Assembly (NCBI RefSeq): GCF_001269655.1
Contig: NZ_LHVE01000016.1
Span: forward strand, 52,034-116,033
Direction of reading: 5' to 3'
Source of the DNA: Pseudomonas thivervalensis
GTDB taxonomy: Bacteria > Pseudomonadota > Gammaproteobacteria > Pseudomonadales > Pseudomonadaceae
DNA: 64,000 nt
In this document: in pieces, positions 35,425 to 42,892 of the stretch
Layout: each line of letters opens with the position of its first letter
How positions within the stretch are numbered: the first letter of the stretch is position 1
Made by a program: the position numbers and the translations under genes
The notes under the pieces: model-generated
What the model was told of the DNA's origin: nothing
Databases searched by the model: none
What the model saw: only the letters and a program-made list of their open reading frames with translations

Positions 35425-35453
35425 TTGACAGGCCTGGATGTGGGTCCTAGCAT
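35425..35453 (+). promoter_or_regulatory. Promoter of ispB
   Basis: TTGACA (35425-35430), a 17-bp spacer, TAGCAT (35448-35453), 32 bp before the ispB ATG. It is back to back with the rplU promoter. Confidence 0.75.
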
Positions 35454-35485
35454 GCCGCGCAACCCTTCTGGAGCGCCTGTCGCTG

Positions 35486-36454
35486 ATGCAACCCCAAGCT
35501 TTCTACCGCGCAGTGGCGGACGATTTTAGTGCCGTCGACGGTATCATCAAGAAGCAGCTGACTTCCCGAGTGCCGCTGGTATCGAAAATCGGCGACTACA
35601 TTACCTCGGCGGGTGGCAAGCGCCTGCGTCCGTTATTGGTGCTGCTGTGCGGCAAGGCCCTGGGTCGCGAAGGCGACGACATGCGCCTGCTGGCTGCCAC
35701 CATCGAGTTCCTGCACACCGCGACCCTGCTGCACGACGACGTGGTCGACATGTCCGGCATGCGCCGCGGCCGTTCGACCGCCAACGCCATGTGGGGCAAT
35801 GCCCCGAGCGTGCTGGTGGGCGACTTCCTGTATTCGCGCTCATTCGAAATGATGGTCGAGCTGGGCTCGATGCCGGTGATGAAGATCCTGTCCCAGGCCA
35901 CGCGCATCATCGCCGAAGGCGAAGTGTTGCAGCTGTCCAAGGTGCGCGATGCCAGCACCACGGAAGAAACCTACATGGAAGTCATCCGCGGCAAGACCGC
36001 GATGCTCTTCGAAGCCTCGACCCACAGTGCCGCGGCCCTGGCCGGCGCCACCACCGAGCAGAGCGAAGCGCTGCGCACCTTCGGCGACCACCTGGGCGTG
36101 GCCTTCCAGTTGGTGGACGACCTGCTCGACTACAAGGGCGACGCCGAAACCCTGGGCAAGAACGTTGGTGACGACTTGGCCGAAGGCAAGCCGACCCTGC
36201 CGCTGATCTACACCATGCGCGAGGGCACGCCGGAACAGGCGGCACTGGTACGCCAGGCAATCCAGAAAGGCGGGATCGAAGACCTGGAAAGCATCCGTGT
36301 CGCGGTCGAAGCCTCTGGCTCGCTGGATTACACCGCGAAACTGGCCCGGGACTACGTCGCCCGCGCCATCAAATGCCTCGACGCCCTGCCGGCCAGCGAA
36401 TACCGCGATGCGCTGGTGGAACTGAGCGAGTTTGCGGTGGCGCGTACGCACTGA
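35486..36454 (+). CDS. ispB: Octaprenyl/polyprenyl diphosphate synthase IspB
   Basis: 322-aa trans-polyprenyl synthase that makes the isoprenoid side chain of ubiquinone. First aspartate-rich motif DDVVD (84-88, in LLHDDVVDMSGMRRG) and second motif DDLLD in FQLVDDLLDYKGD; GGKRLRP near residue 43. The ATG at 35486 (MQPQAFYRAV) was chosen because the frame from 35438 overlaps the promoter. A REP palindrome follows and probably ends the transcript. Confidence 0.96.
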   Translation: MQPQAFYRAVADDFSAVDGIIKKQLTSRVPLVSKIGDYITSAGGKRLRPLLVLLCGKALGREGDDMRLLAATIEFLHTATLLHDDVVDMSGMRRGRSTANAMWGNAPSVLVGDFLYSRSFEMMVELGSMPVMKILSQATRIIAEGEVLQLSKVRDASTTEETYMEVIRGKTAMLFEASTHSAAALAGATTEQSEALRTFGDHLGVAFQLVDDLLDYKGDAETLGKNVGDDLAEGKPTLPLIYTMREGTPEQAALVRQAIQKGGIEDLESIRVAVEASGSLDYTAKLARDYVARAIKCLDALPASEYRDALVELSEFAVARTH

Positions 36455-36474
36455 TCGCATGAAAACGGCGAGCT

Positions 36475-36510
36475 TTTTGTGGCGAGGGAGCAAGCTCCCT
36501 CGCCACAAAA
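36475..36510. repeat. Perfect family-2 REP palindrome (terminator-like)
   Basis: TTTTGTGGCGAGGGAG-CAAG-CTCCCTCGCCACAAAA has a 16-bp perfect stem with T/A flanks, 21 bases after ispB. It can act as a bidirectional terminator or 3'-end stabiliser. Confidence 0.85.
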
Positions 36511-36587
36511 GCCCCGCACCACCCATCTCGCAACAAAACCCTATACAATGTGCGCCCTTTTGTCCTCCTGATACCCAAGGAACCTTA

Positions 36588-36929
36588 GTGAGCACGTTGC
36601 CTCCCTGCCCGAAATGCAATTCCGAATACACCTACGAAGACGGTACCCAACTGGTCTGCCCGGAGTGTGCCCATGAGTGGTCCGCCAACGGCGAAGTTGA
36701 AGCGGCGTCCGACGACACCGTGAAGAAGGATTCGGTCGGCAACGTCCTGCAGGACGGCGACACCATCACCGTGATCAAGGACCTCAAGGTCAAGGGCACC
36801 TCGCTGGTGGTCAAGGTCGGCACCAAGGTCAAGAACATCCGCCTGTGCGACGGCGACCACGACATCGATTGCAAGATCGACGGCATCGGCCCGATGAAAC
36901 TCAAATCCGAGTTCGTCAGAAAAGTCTGA
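36588..36929 (+). CDS. PhnA/YjdM family zinc-ribbon protein
   Basis: 113 aa from the GTG at 36588, with AAGGAA 5 bases upstream. N-terminal zinc ribbon CPKCNSEYTYEDGTQLVCPECAHEW (CxxC..CxxC) and a C-terminal SH3-like barrel (DGDTITVIKDLKVKGTSLVVKVGTKVKNI). These are YjdM/PhnA features. E. coli yjdM was once named phnA, but a role in phosphonate metabolism is not established. The longer frame from 36432 overlaps ispB and is rejected. Confidence 0.93.
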   Translation: MSTLPPCPKCNSEYTYEDGTQLVCPECAHEWSANGEVEAASDDTVKKDSVGNVLQDGDTITVIKDLKVKGTSLVVKVGTKVKNIRLCDGDHDIDCKIDGIGPMKLKSEFVRKV

Positions 36930-37090
36930 TTCTGCTGTATCCCATCCCATGCCCCGTGCGTGGGATGGAGCTTCGCCCTCCCCCGCTTCAGCCCCCATTT
37001 TCCGGGCGTTACCCAAGTGCCAGCCCTCTTGAGCTAGCACAACCCATCGTCAGAAAAACAATCGCAACGCCAATAGAGACTTGCTATTTA

Positions 37091-37112
37091 GCGAATAAGA
37101 ATTATTCTCATC
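37091..37112 (+). promoter_or_regulatory. Fur-box-like site before the PA4570-like gene
   Basis: GCGAATAAGAATTATTCTCATC contains the dyad GAATAA-GAA-TTATTC, close to the Fur hexamer pattern (GATAAT repeats). It overlaps a possible promoter, TTGCTA (37081-37086), 16 bp, TATTCT (37103-37108). The surrounding 36930-37136 has no gene. Confidence 0.55.
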
Positions 37113-37136
37113 GAACCCATCAAGGAGATGAGAACC

Positions 37137-37394
37137 ATGACTTATTTGATCGATGCCTGGTTGGACCGCCCACATCCCTACCTGAGGATCCTGCATCGGG
37201 AAACCGGGGAAGTTTGTGCGGTGCTTGAAGAGGAAGCCCTGAACGAGCTGCAGGACCAAGGGGACCTGGACCTCAACAGCCTCAATTCCAGTGAGCCGTT
37301 GGTGCTCAAGGAGCTGGTGCGCAATCTGTTCCTGTTCTGCTATGCCCGGGCGTTGCGCCCTGCGGGTGATTTCAGCGGCAGGTTCCATGGATGA
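37137..37394 (+). CDS. PA4570 family conserved protein, probably iron-regulated
   Basis: 85 aa, MTYLIDAWLDRPHPYLRILHRETGEVCAVLEEEALNEL.. (in part), very similar to what I remember of P. aeruginosa PA4570 and in the same place after ispB. No known domain. Acidic centre (DLDLNSLNSSEPLVLKELVRN) and two cysteines. AAGGAG ends 9 bases before the ATG at 37137. A closer ATG at 37128 touches the ribosome-binding site and is unlikely. The Fur-box-like site upstream suggests induction in iron limitation. Confidence 0.8.
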   Translation: MTYLIDAWLDRPHPYLRILHRETGEVCAVLEEEALNELQDQGDLDLNSLNSSEPLVLKELVRNLFLFCYARALRPAGDFSGRFHG

Positions 37395-37404
37395 AACAGC
37401 AAAC

Positions 37405-37496
37405 CCTGTGGGAGCGAGCCTGCTCGCGAAGCGGTGTGTCATTCAACATCGATATCGACTGACTGACCGCCATCGCGAGCAGGCTCGCTCCCACAA
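37405..37496. repeat. REPIN, family 1
   Basis: CTGTGGGAGCGAGCCTGC... is paired with ...CGCGAGCAGGCTCGCTCCCACAA. It lies between the convergent PA4570-like gene and fklB. Confidence 0.9.
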
Positions 37497-37519
37497 AAGT
37501 CTGTTTAAACGCCGATACC

Positions 37520-38137
37520 TTACAGCACGTCCAACAGCTCGACGTCGAACACCAGCACGCTGTGCGGTGGAATGCTGCCAACGCCTTGAGCGCCGTAAGC
37601 CAGTTCGCTCGGCACGTACAGGCGCCATTTGCTGCCAGCGTTCATCAGTTGCAGTGCTTCGGTCCAGCCTGGGATCACGCCGCCTACCGGGAATTCGGCT
37701 GGCTGGCCGCGATCATAGGAGCTGTCGAACACAGTGCCGTCGATCAGGGTGCCGTGGTAATGGGTGCGCACCTGGTCTTCACGAGTCGGCTTGGCGCCTT
37801 CACCCTGGGTCAGCACTTCGAATTGCAGGCCGGAAGCCAGGGTAGTGATGCCTTCACGCTTGGCGTTTTCCGCCAGGAACGCACGGCCTTCGCCAGCAGC
37901 GGCTTCAGCCTTGGCGGCTGCTTCGGCTTGCATGATTTCACGAATGACCTTGAAGCTGGCGGACATCTCGTCCTGGCCCACGCGGCTTGGCTTGCCGGCG
38001 AATGCGTCGGTCAGGCCAGCCAGGATCGCGTCCAGGCTCACGCCCGGTGGCGGGTTGTCGCGCAGTTGGTCGCCCAACTGACGGCCAATGCCGTAGCTGA
38101 CGCGGGTTTCGTCGGTGGACAGGTTAACTTCGGACAT
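37520..38137 (-). CDS. fklB: FKBP-type peptidyl-prolyl isomerase (FklB/FkpA-like)
   Basis: 205 aa. The N-terminal helical dimerisation region (about 1-85: STDETRVSYGIGRQLGDQL and FKVIREIMQAEAAAKAEAA) is typical of FklB/Mip-like proteins. The C-terminal FKBP domain has VRTHYHGTLIDGTVFDSSYDRG, GVIPGWTEALQLM and PSELAYGAQG. No signal peptide follows the ATG at 38137, so it should be cytoplasmic like FklB. GGAG lies 7 bases upstream. The long upstream frame to 38881 is not coding. Confidence 0.92.
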   Translation of the reverse strand: MSEVNLSTDETRVSYGIGRQLGDQLRDNPPPGVSLDAILAGLTDAFAGKPSRVGQDEMSASFKVIREIMQAEAAAKAEAAAGEGRAFLAENAKREGITTLASGLQFEVLTQGEGAKPTREDQVRTHYHGTLIDGTVFDSSYDRGQPAEFPVGGVIPGWTEALQLMNAGSKWRLYVPSELAYGAQGVGSIPPHSVLVFDVELLDVL

Positions 38138-38285
38138 GATGCTGCTCCGCTGTGCGGACGGCTCGAGAATCGCCGTGTGTGCCACAGCGCCTCCCGGAGC
38201 GCCCGGAACCAAAAGGGCGAGCAGACTAGCACAGATGCCACGGCGGGTGACGAGCCCTCGCGCCAAAGCGCCACGCCGGAAACGA

Positions 38286-38310
38286 CAACGCCCGCCTGAA
38301 GCGGGCGTTG
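38286..38310. terminator. Hairpin between the UPF0114 gene and fklB
   Basis: CAACGCCCGC-CTGAA-GCGGGCGTTG: a 10-bp perfect stem, 22 bases beyond the stop of the UPF0114 gene on the minus strand. The T-tract is poor, so termination may be weak. Confidence 0.55.
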
Positions 38311-38331
38311 CGCCAATACGATGAACGGACC

Positions 38332-38820
38332 TCAGTGCTTGGTCAGTTTGTCCAGGTAGCCCATCGCAAACGCCGAGACCACGAAGGTCATGTGAATGAT
38401 CACGTACCACATCAGGTGGTCGGGATCGACATTCTTGGCATCCATGAAGATGCGCAGCAGGTGGATCGAGGAAATGGCCACGATCGAGGCGGCGACTTTC
38501 ATCTTCAGCGACGAAGAGTCCATGGTGCCCAGCCAGTTGAGCTTTTCCTTGTCGGAATCGATGTCCAATTGCGAAACGAAGTTCTCGTAGCCGGAAATCA
38601 TCACCATCACCAACAGGCCGCCTACCAGCGCCATGTCGATCAGCGACAGCAGCACCAGGATCAGCTCGGACTCGGCCATGGCAAACACGTTGGGGATGAT
38701 GTGAAAGACTTCCTGGAAGAATTTCAGCGCCAAGGCCAGCAGGCCGAGGGACAGCCCGAAGTAGATCGGCGCCAGCAGCCAACGGGAGGCATACATTGCG
38801 TTTTCGATAAAGCGTTCCAT
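38332..38820 (-). CDS. UPF0114/TIGR00645 (YqhA-like) membrane protein
   Basis: 162 aa, four predicted membrane segments: WLLAPIYFGLSLGLLALALKF, ELILVLLSLIDMALVGGLLVMVM (in part), MKVAASIVAISSIHLLRIF and MWYVIIHMTFVVSAFAMGYL. This is the YqhA/UPF0114 pattern, including MERFIENAMYASRWLLAP at the start. The function is unknown. It lies next to fklB, as in P. aeruginosa PA4572-PA4574. Confidence 0.93.
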   Translation of the reverse strand: MERFIENAMYASRWLLAPIYFGLSLGLLALALKFFQEVFHIIPNVFAMAESELILVLLSLIDMALVGGLLVMVMISGYENFVSQLDIDSDKEKLNWLGTMDSSSLKMKVAASIVAISSIHLLRIFMDAKNVDPDHLMWYVIIHMTFVVSAFAMGYLDKLTKH

Positions 38821-38952
38821 TGAATCTCACACCTGGGCTGAAAAAACGCGGCGAGTATATCAGCCACGACCTGCCCCACAAATGCCGGGGCCATCCCTGG
38901 TCCCTGCCCTTGTGTCAAAATTTTTCTGCTGGTGACCGTGCGGTGACGGCCT

Positions 38953-39294
38953 TCAATGCAGCGGACGAAACTCGAAGCCGCCGACGTTGCGGCAACGGCC
39001 TCCATTGATTTCACGCAGTTGGGCCTGCATGTGCAAGGACCAGATCTGCGGGTCGTCGGCCAGTTCATAGCCGTGCAGGGTCAGGCTTTGCACAATGGTA
39101 TCGAGGATGGATTCGGCGGCAGTCGGACCGGGAAATGGCCCTTGGGCCTTGATCGCGGAGGGTTGTTCGCCAGCCATTCCGGCGGCGAAGAGCAAGGTCC
39201 ACATCCCGGTATCTCCCGCCAGGGGGCGGATGGCGCATTCGATACGGGTGACAAGGCCCAGGCATTGACGAGTGAGGCAAAGGTTGCGCGACAT
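38953..39294 (-). CDS. PA4575 family conserved hypothetical protein
   Basis: 113 aa, MSRNLCLTRQCLGLVTRIECAIRPL.. (in part). No signal peptide and no domain I recognise; five cysteines, two of them near the C-terminus (GGRCRN) and N-terminus (LCLTRQC). Position between the UPF0114 gene and the Lon-like protease matches P. aeruginosa PA4575. The frame to 39404 in another phase is not related. The gap 39295-39602 holds only a REP element. Confidence 0.72.
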   Translation of the reverse strand: MSRNLCLTRQCLGLVTRIECAIRPLAGDTGMWTLLFAAGMAGEQPSAIKAQGPFPGPTAAESILDTIVQSLTLHGYELADDPQIWSLHMQAQLREINGGRCRNVGGFEFRPLH

Positions 39295-39478
39295 GGCGGC
39301 GCCCCTCGGTAGATCCGGTATTCAGTCTCGGGGGAGGCTGTTTCGATCCAATGATGACTCTCGTTATCCTTGAGCTGAGGATAGAAGAAAAGTTCCGACA
39401 GCAAGGGCTTTCGAGACCAGAATGCGCCGAGCGGTCACAGTGTGAATATTGACGCCAGATCTGTGACTATTTACTGGC

Positions 39479-39580
39479 TGTTGTGGCGAGGGAGCTTGCT
39501 CCCGCTGGGTTGCGCAGCGACCCCAGTTTGGATTGGGAGTGCTGCGCCCTCCAGCGGGAGCAAGCTCCCTCGCCACAACA
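39479..39580. repeat. REP pair, family 2
   Basis: TGTTGTGGCGAGGGAGCTTGC... is paired with ...GCAAGCTCCCTCGCCACAACA around a central GC-rich part (GGTTGCGCAGCGACCCC and GCTGCGCCCTCC). It lies just after the Lon-like protease stop. Confidence 0.88.
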
Positions 39581-39602
39581 GCTTATTGCCGCGAATATTG
39601 CC

Positions 39603-42041
39603 TCAAGCCGGCTTGGCCTCCGCCAGGGCCTGCTGCGCCAGTTCCTTTTCCGCTTCCTTGATGTCGTCTTCGCTGATCATCTCGGCGATCACCCGCAGCC
39701 GCTCCACCACCCGGGCGTTGACGCTGCCCTCCGGGAACTCACCGTTTTCATCCGGCTCGCCGGCAGGCTCGCCCACCAGCAGGCTCAGGGCTTCATCGGC
39801 CTGGCGCACCGCATAGACGTGGAACTGCCCGGCGCGCACGGCGGCCAGCACCTTCTCGTCGAGCATCAGGGTCGCGACGTTGGCCTGGGGAATGATCGCC
39901 CCCTGCTCACCGGTCAAACCCCGAGCTTCGCAGAGGCGGAAGAAGCCTTCGATCTTCTCGTTGACCCCGCCCACCGCCTGCACTTCACCGAACTGGTTGA
40001 TCGAGCCGGTGATGGCGAAGCACTGCTTCAACGGTGTCTTCGACAGGGCCGAGATCAGCGTGCACGCCTCGCCCAGGGACGCACTGTCGCCGTCCACGTA
40101 ACCGTAGGACTGCTCCAGGGCGATGCTGGCCGAGATCGCCAGCGGGAATTCCTGGGCATACCGACTCCCCAGGTAACCGGTGAGGATCATCACGCCCTTG
40201 GAGTGGATCGGCTGGCCAAGGTTGACCTCCCGCTCGATGTCGACGATGCCGCTGCCGCCCGGGTACACCGTGGCGGAAATTCGCGCCGGCACGCCAAACG
40301 CCGAGTCGCCGACCTCCAGCACCGTCAGCCCGTTGCATTTGCCCACCGCCGCGCCATCGGTGTCGATCAGGATGATCCCGGCCAGCATGTCGTCGAGGAT
40401 TCGCGCCGAGACGCGCCCGGTGCGGGTGGCCTTGGCCTTGAGGGCACGTTCGATGTGGCCGGCATCGGTCATTTCGTCACCGGCCAGTTGGCGAATGAAA
40501 TCCGCCTCGCTGACCAACTGGAACAAGTCACCAATGCGCGCCGACAAGCGCCCCTGGTGTTCGGCCAGGCGGGCGCTGTAGGTCGCCAGGCGCGCCACCG
40601 CGTCGGCGGTCAGCGGCGCCATGCCTTCCTCCGAAGTGCGGGTCTTGAGCAACTGGGCGAACTGCTCCAGGCTCTCGTCGCCCATCGGAATGTCCTCGTC
40701 GAAATCCACCAGCACGCGAAACATTTCCTGGAAGTCCGAATCCAGGTCCTGCAAGGCGTAATAGAGCTGACGGGCGCCGATGATCACGACCTTGACCTGC
40801 AACGGAATATGTTGCGGCGTCAGTGTCACCGTGGCCAGGCGTCCCATTTCACCCAGGGGCGACTCCATCTTCAGCTTGCGCGATTGCAGGGCACGCTTGA
40901 GCGCATCCCATACGAACGGTTCGCCGAGCATTTTTTCCGCTTCCAGGATCAGGAAGCCGCCATTGGCCCGGTGCAAGGCGCCCGGACGCAGCTGCCGGTA
41001 GGTGGTGTAGAGCGCGCCCTGGTCGGTGCTGTATTCAATCCGGCCGAACAGGTTGTCGTAGGTCGGGTGCGGTTCGAACACCACCGGCGCGCCGCCACTG
41101 GACGGATGCCCGACCACCAGGCTCGGCGCGTATTGTTCCTCCAGCAGTTTGCGGGCAATGGCGTCGCTCTTGCTGTCGTCTACCAATTGCTCGACCACGG
41201 TCTTGAGCAGATAGACCTGCATGGCTTGCAGGTAGCCGCAGACCGCGGCGTTCTCCGCGTACTTTTCCGACAGCGGCGCCAGCAACGGTTGCAGGGCCAG
41301 GGTGATGGTTTCTTCGTTGAGCTGGCGCAACTGGTTGCTGGACTCGCGTTTCCATTGCGGCAGGCTGGCGAGCTCTTCGTTCAGGCGTTCTTCCAGGCCG
41401 GAGATGTCCTCATGGAAACGCTCGCGCTCGGCTTCCGGCAACTGGGCGAATTCCGCCTCGTCCAGGGCCTTGCCTTCGCTCATCGGCGTGAAGGCGATGT
41501 TGCTGCTGTCACGGTACAGCGCAACGTCCTTTTCCAGCGCCAGGCGCTCGATCACATCCAGGGCCCGGTCGTAGCGCTGGTTGAAGGCGCGATCGATGGC
41601 GCTTTTCTTCTGCTGGTAGGACGGGTGCTCGAACACTGCCGGGAAGGTCGCCAGCAGGTTGTCGATCAGGCCGTTGATGTCACCGATGAACGCACCCGCC
41701 GTACCCGACGGCAGTTCCAGCGCGCGGGGTTCGCGGGGCTCGTCGAAGTTGTTGACGTAGACCCAATCCGCCGGGGTCTGCAGGCGCTTGCCTTCGGCCT
41801 TGAGGTAGCGTTTGACGAACGAAAACCGGCCAGTGCCGGGCTCGCCCATGACGAATACGTTGTAACCGGGGCGTGGCATGGCCACGCCGAACTGCAAGGC
41901 TTCGACCGCACGTTCCTGGCCAAGCACACCGCGGAAGGGCTCCAGATCATTGGTGGTAGAGAAGCTGAACTGTTCAGCGGAAAACGGACGGGTCAGCGCT
42001 TCGGGCGCTAGACGCAAGCTGGCAGCAACAGGATCAGGCAT
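39603..42041 (-). CDS. Lon-like ATP-dependent protease (LonB/YcbZ type)
   Basis: 812 aa. AAA-type region in the N-terminal half, then a C-terminal Lon protease domain with the catalytic dyad Ser653 (DGDSAS) and Lys696 (GGVNEKIEG). They are 43 residues apart, as in Lon. The N-terminal P-loop reads GEPGTGRFS (66-74), with Arg where Walker A has Lys. The canonical Lon N-terminal substrate domain is absent. The acidic C-terminus (MISEDDIKEAEKE) ends the protein. It corresponds in position to P. aeruginosa PA4576. The ATP-binding capacity of the N-terminal site is uncertain; substrates are unknown. Confidence 0.9.
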   Translation of the reverse strand: MPDPVAASLRLAPEALTRPFSAEQFSFSTTNDLEPFRGVLGQERAVEALQFGVAMPRPGYNVFVMGEPGTGRFSFVKRYLKAEGKRLQTPADWVYVNNFDEPREPRALELPSGTAGAFIGDINGLIDNLLATFPAVFEHPSYQQKKSAIDRAFNQRYDRALDVIERLALEKDVALYRDSSNIAFTPMSEGKALDEAEFAQLPEAERERFHEDISGLEERLNEELASLPQWKRESSNQLRQLNEETITLALQPLLAPLSEKYAENAAVCGYLQAMQVYLLKTVVEQLVDDSKSDAIARKLLEEQYAPSLVVGHPSSGGAPVVFEPHPTYDNLFGRIEYSTDQGALYTTYRQLRPGALHRANGGFLILEAEKMLGEPFVWDALKRALQSRKLKMESPLGEMGRLATVTLTPQHIPLQVKVVIIGARQLYYALQDLDSDFQEMFRVLVDFDEDIPMGDESLEQFAQLLKTRTSEEGMAPLTADAVARLATYSARLAEHQGRLSARIGDLFQLVSEADFIRQLAGDEMTDAGHIERALKAKATRTGRVSARILDDMLAGIILIDTDGAAVGKCNGLTVLEVGDSAFGVPARISATVYPGGSGIVDIEREVNLGQPIHSKGVMILTGYLGSRYAQEFPLAISASIALEQSYGYVDGDSASLGEACTLISALSKTPLKQCFAITGSINQFGEVQAVGGVNEKIEGFFRLCEARGLTGEQGAIIPQANVATLMLDEKVLAAVRAGQFHVYAVRQADEALSLLVGEPAGEPDENGEFPEGSVNARVVERLRVIAEMISEDDIKEAEKELAQQALAEAKPA

Positions 42042-42315
42042 CGGGCTTCCTTACATCAGGCGGGGCAGATAGCGGCATTCTGGCGCTGCCTGTACCTGAC
42101 TGGCAAGGAGCGCCTCAGACCAAAGCATAGTCAACGGGAAAACCCCGGGCGGCGCCTCGCAAACCGGTGATCCCCTGTAATGTTTTTGCAAAATGTCACG
42201 GAACCCTCGGATCGTGCCTAAACTCCAAACTGCGCGGCTGGAACAATAACCGGCCCACTGGCTGCTGTAGGGGCCAGACCCTGTCCATCGGTATGCACAT
42301 AAAGAGAACATAGCT

Positions 42316-42804
42316 ATGAAACGGATTCTTCTCGGTACTCTCTTCACCGCTGTATCCATCAACGCCATGGCTCAGGCGCCGGGCGGCCCGGATTGCGGTT
42401 GGGGCAACATGCTGTTCGAAGGTCAGCGTGGCACCCCCGCACACTTCCTGGCATCCACCACCAATGGCACGTCCGGTAACGCCACCTTCGGCATGACCTC
42501 CGGCACCAACGGTTGCTCGACCAACGCGGCACTGACCTACGGCGGCAAGTCCTGGCTGGCCATGAATGGCATGATGAACGAGCTGTCCGAAGACATGGCC
42601 AAGGGTCAGGGCGAAGCACTGACCACCTACGCCGTGGTACTGGGCGTGGCGCCGGAAGACCGCGCGCACTTCTCCGCTGTGACCCACGAGCACTTCCAGC
42701 AGATCTTCAGCAAGGCTGACGTGACGGCCGAAGACGTGCATACCAACACCCTGGCCGTGCTGAAAAACGACCCTCGCCTGGCCAAGTACGCCACTCAAGC
42801 TTAA
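42316..42804 (+). CDS. DUF3015 family exported protein
   Basis: 162 aa with signal peptide MKRILLGTLFTAVSINAMAQA. The mature part begins PGGPDCGWGNMLFEGQRGT and includes TNGTSGNATFGMTSGTNGCSTN, the usual DUF3015 pattern with conserved cysteines (DCGW and GCST). Probably periplasmic; function unknown. AGAGAAC lies upstream of the ATG. It ends in a strong terminator. The upstream gap 42042-42315 shows no gene. Confidence 0.92.
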   Translation: MKRILLGTLFTAVSINAMAQAPGGPDCGWGNMLFEGQRGTPAHFLASTTNGTSGNATFGMTSGTNGCSTNAALTYGGKSWLAMNGMMNELSEDMAKGQGEALTTYAVVLGVAPEDRAHFSAVTHEHFQQIFSKADVTAEDVHTNTLAVLKNDPRLAKYATQA

Positions 42805-42814
42805 GCTCGACAGC

Positions 42815-42847
42815 ACTCGCTCCTCTCGGGGAGCGGGTTTTCTTTTT
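42815..42847 (+). terminator. Intrinsic terminator after the DUF3015 gene
   Basis: CTCGCTCC-TCTCGG-GGAGCGGG followed by TTTTCTTTTT. Confidence 0.85.
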
Positions 42848-42892
42848 GGGGCCCCTTCGGTCTTTATTTTTCGACTTTCCAAGTAGCCGACT

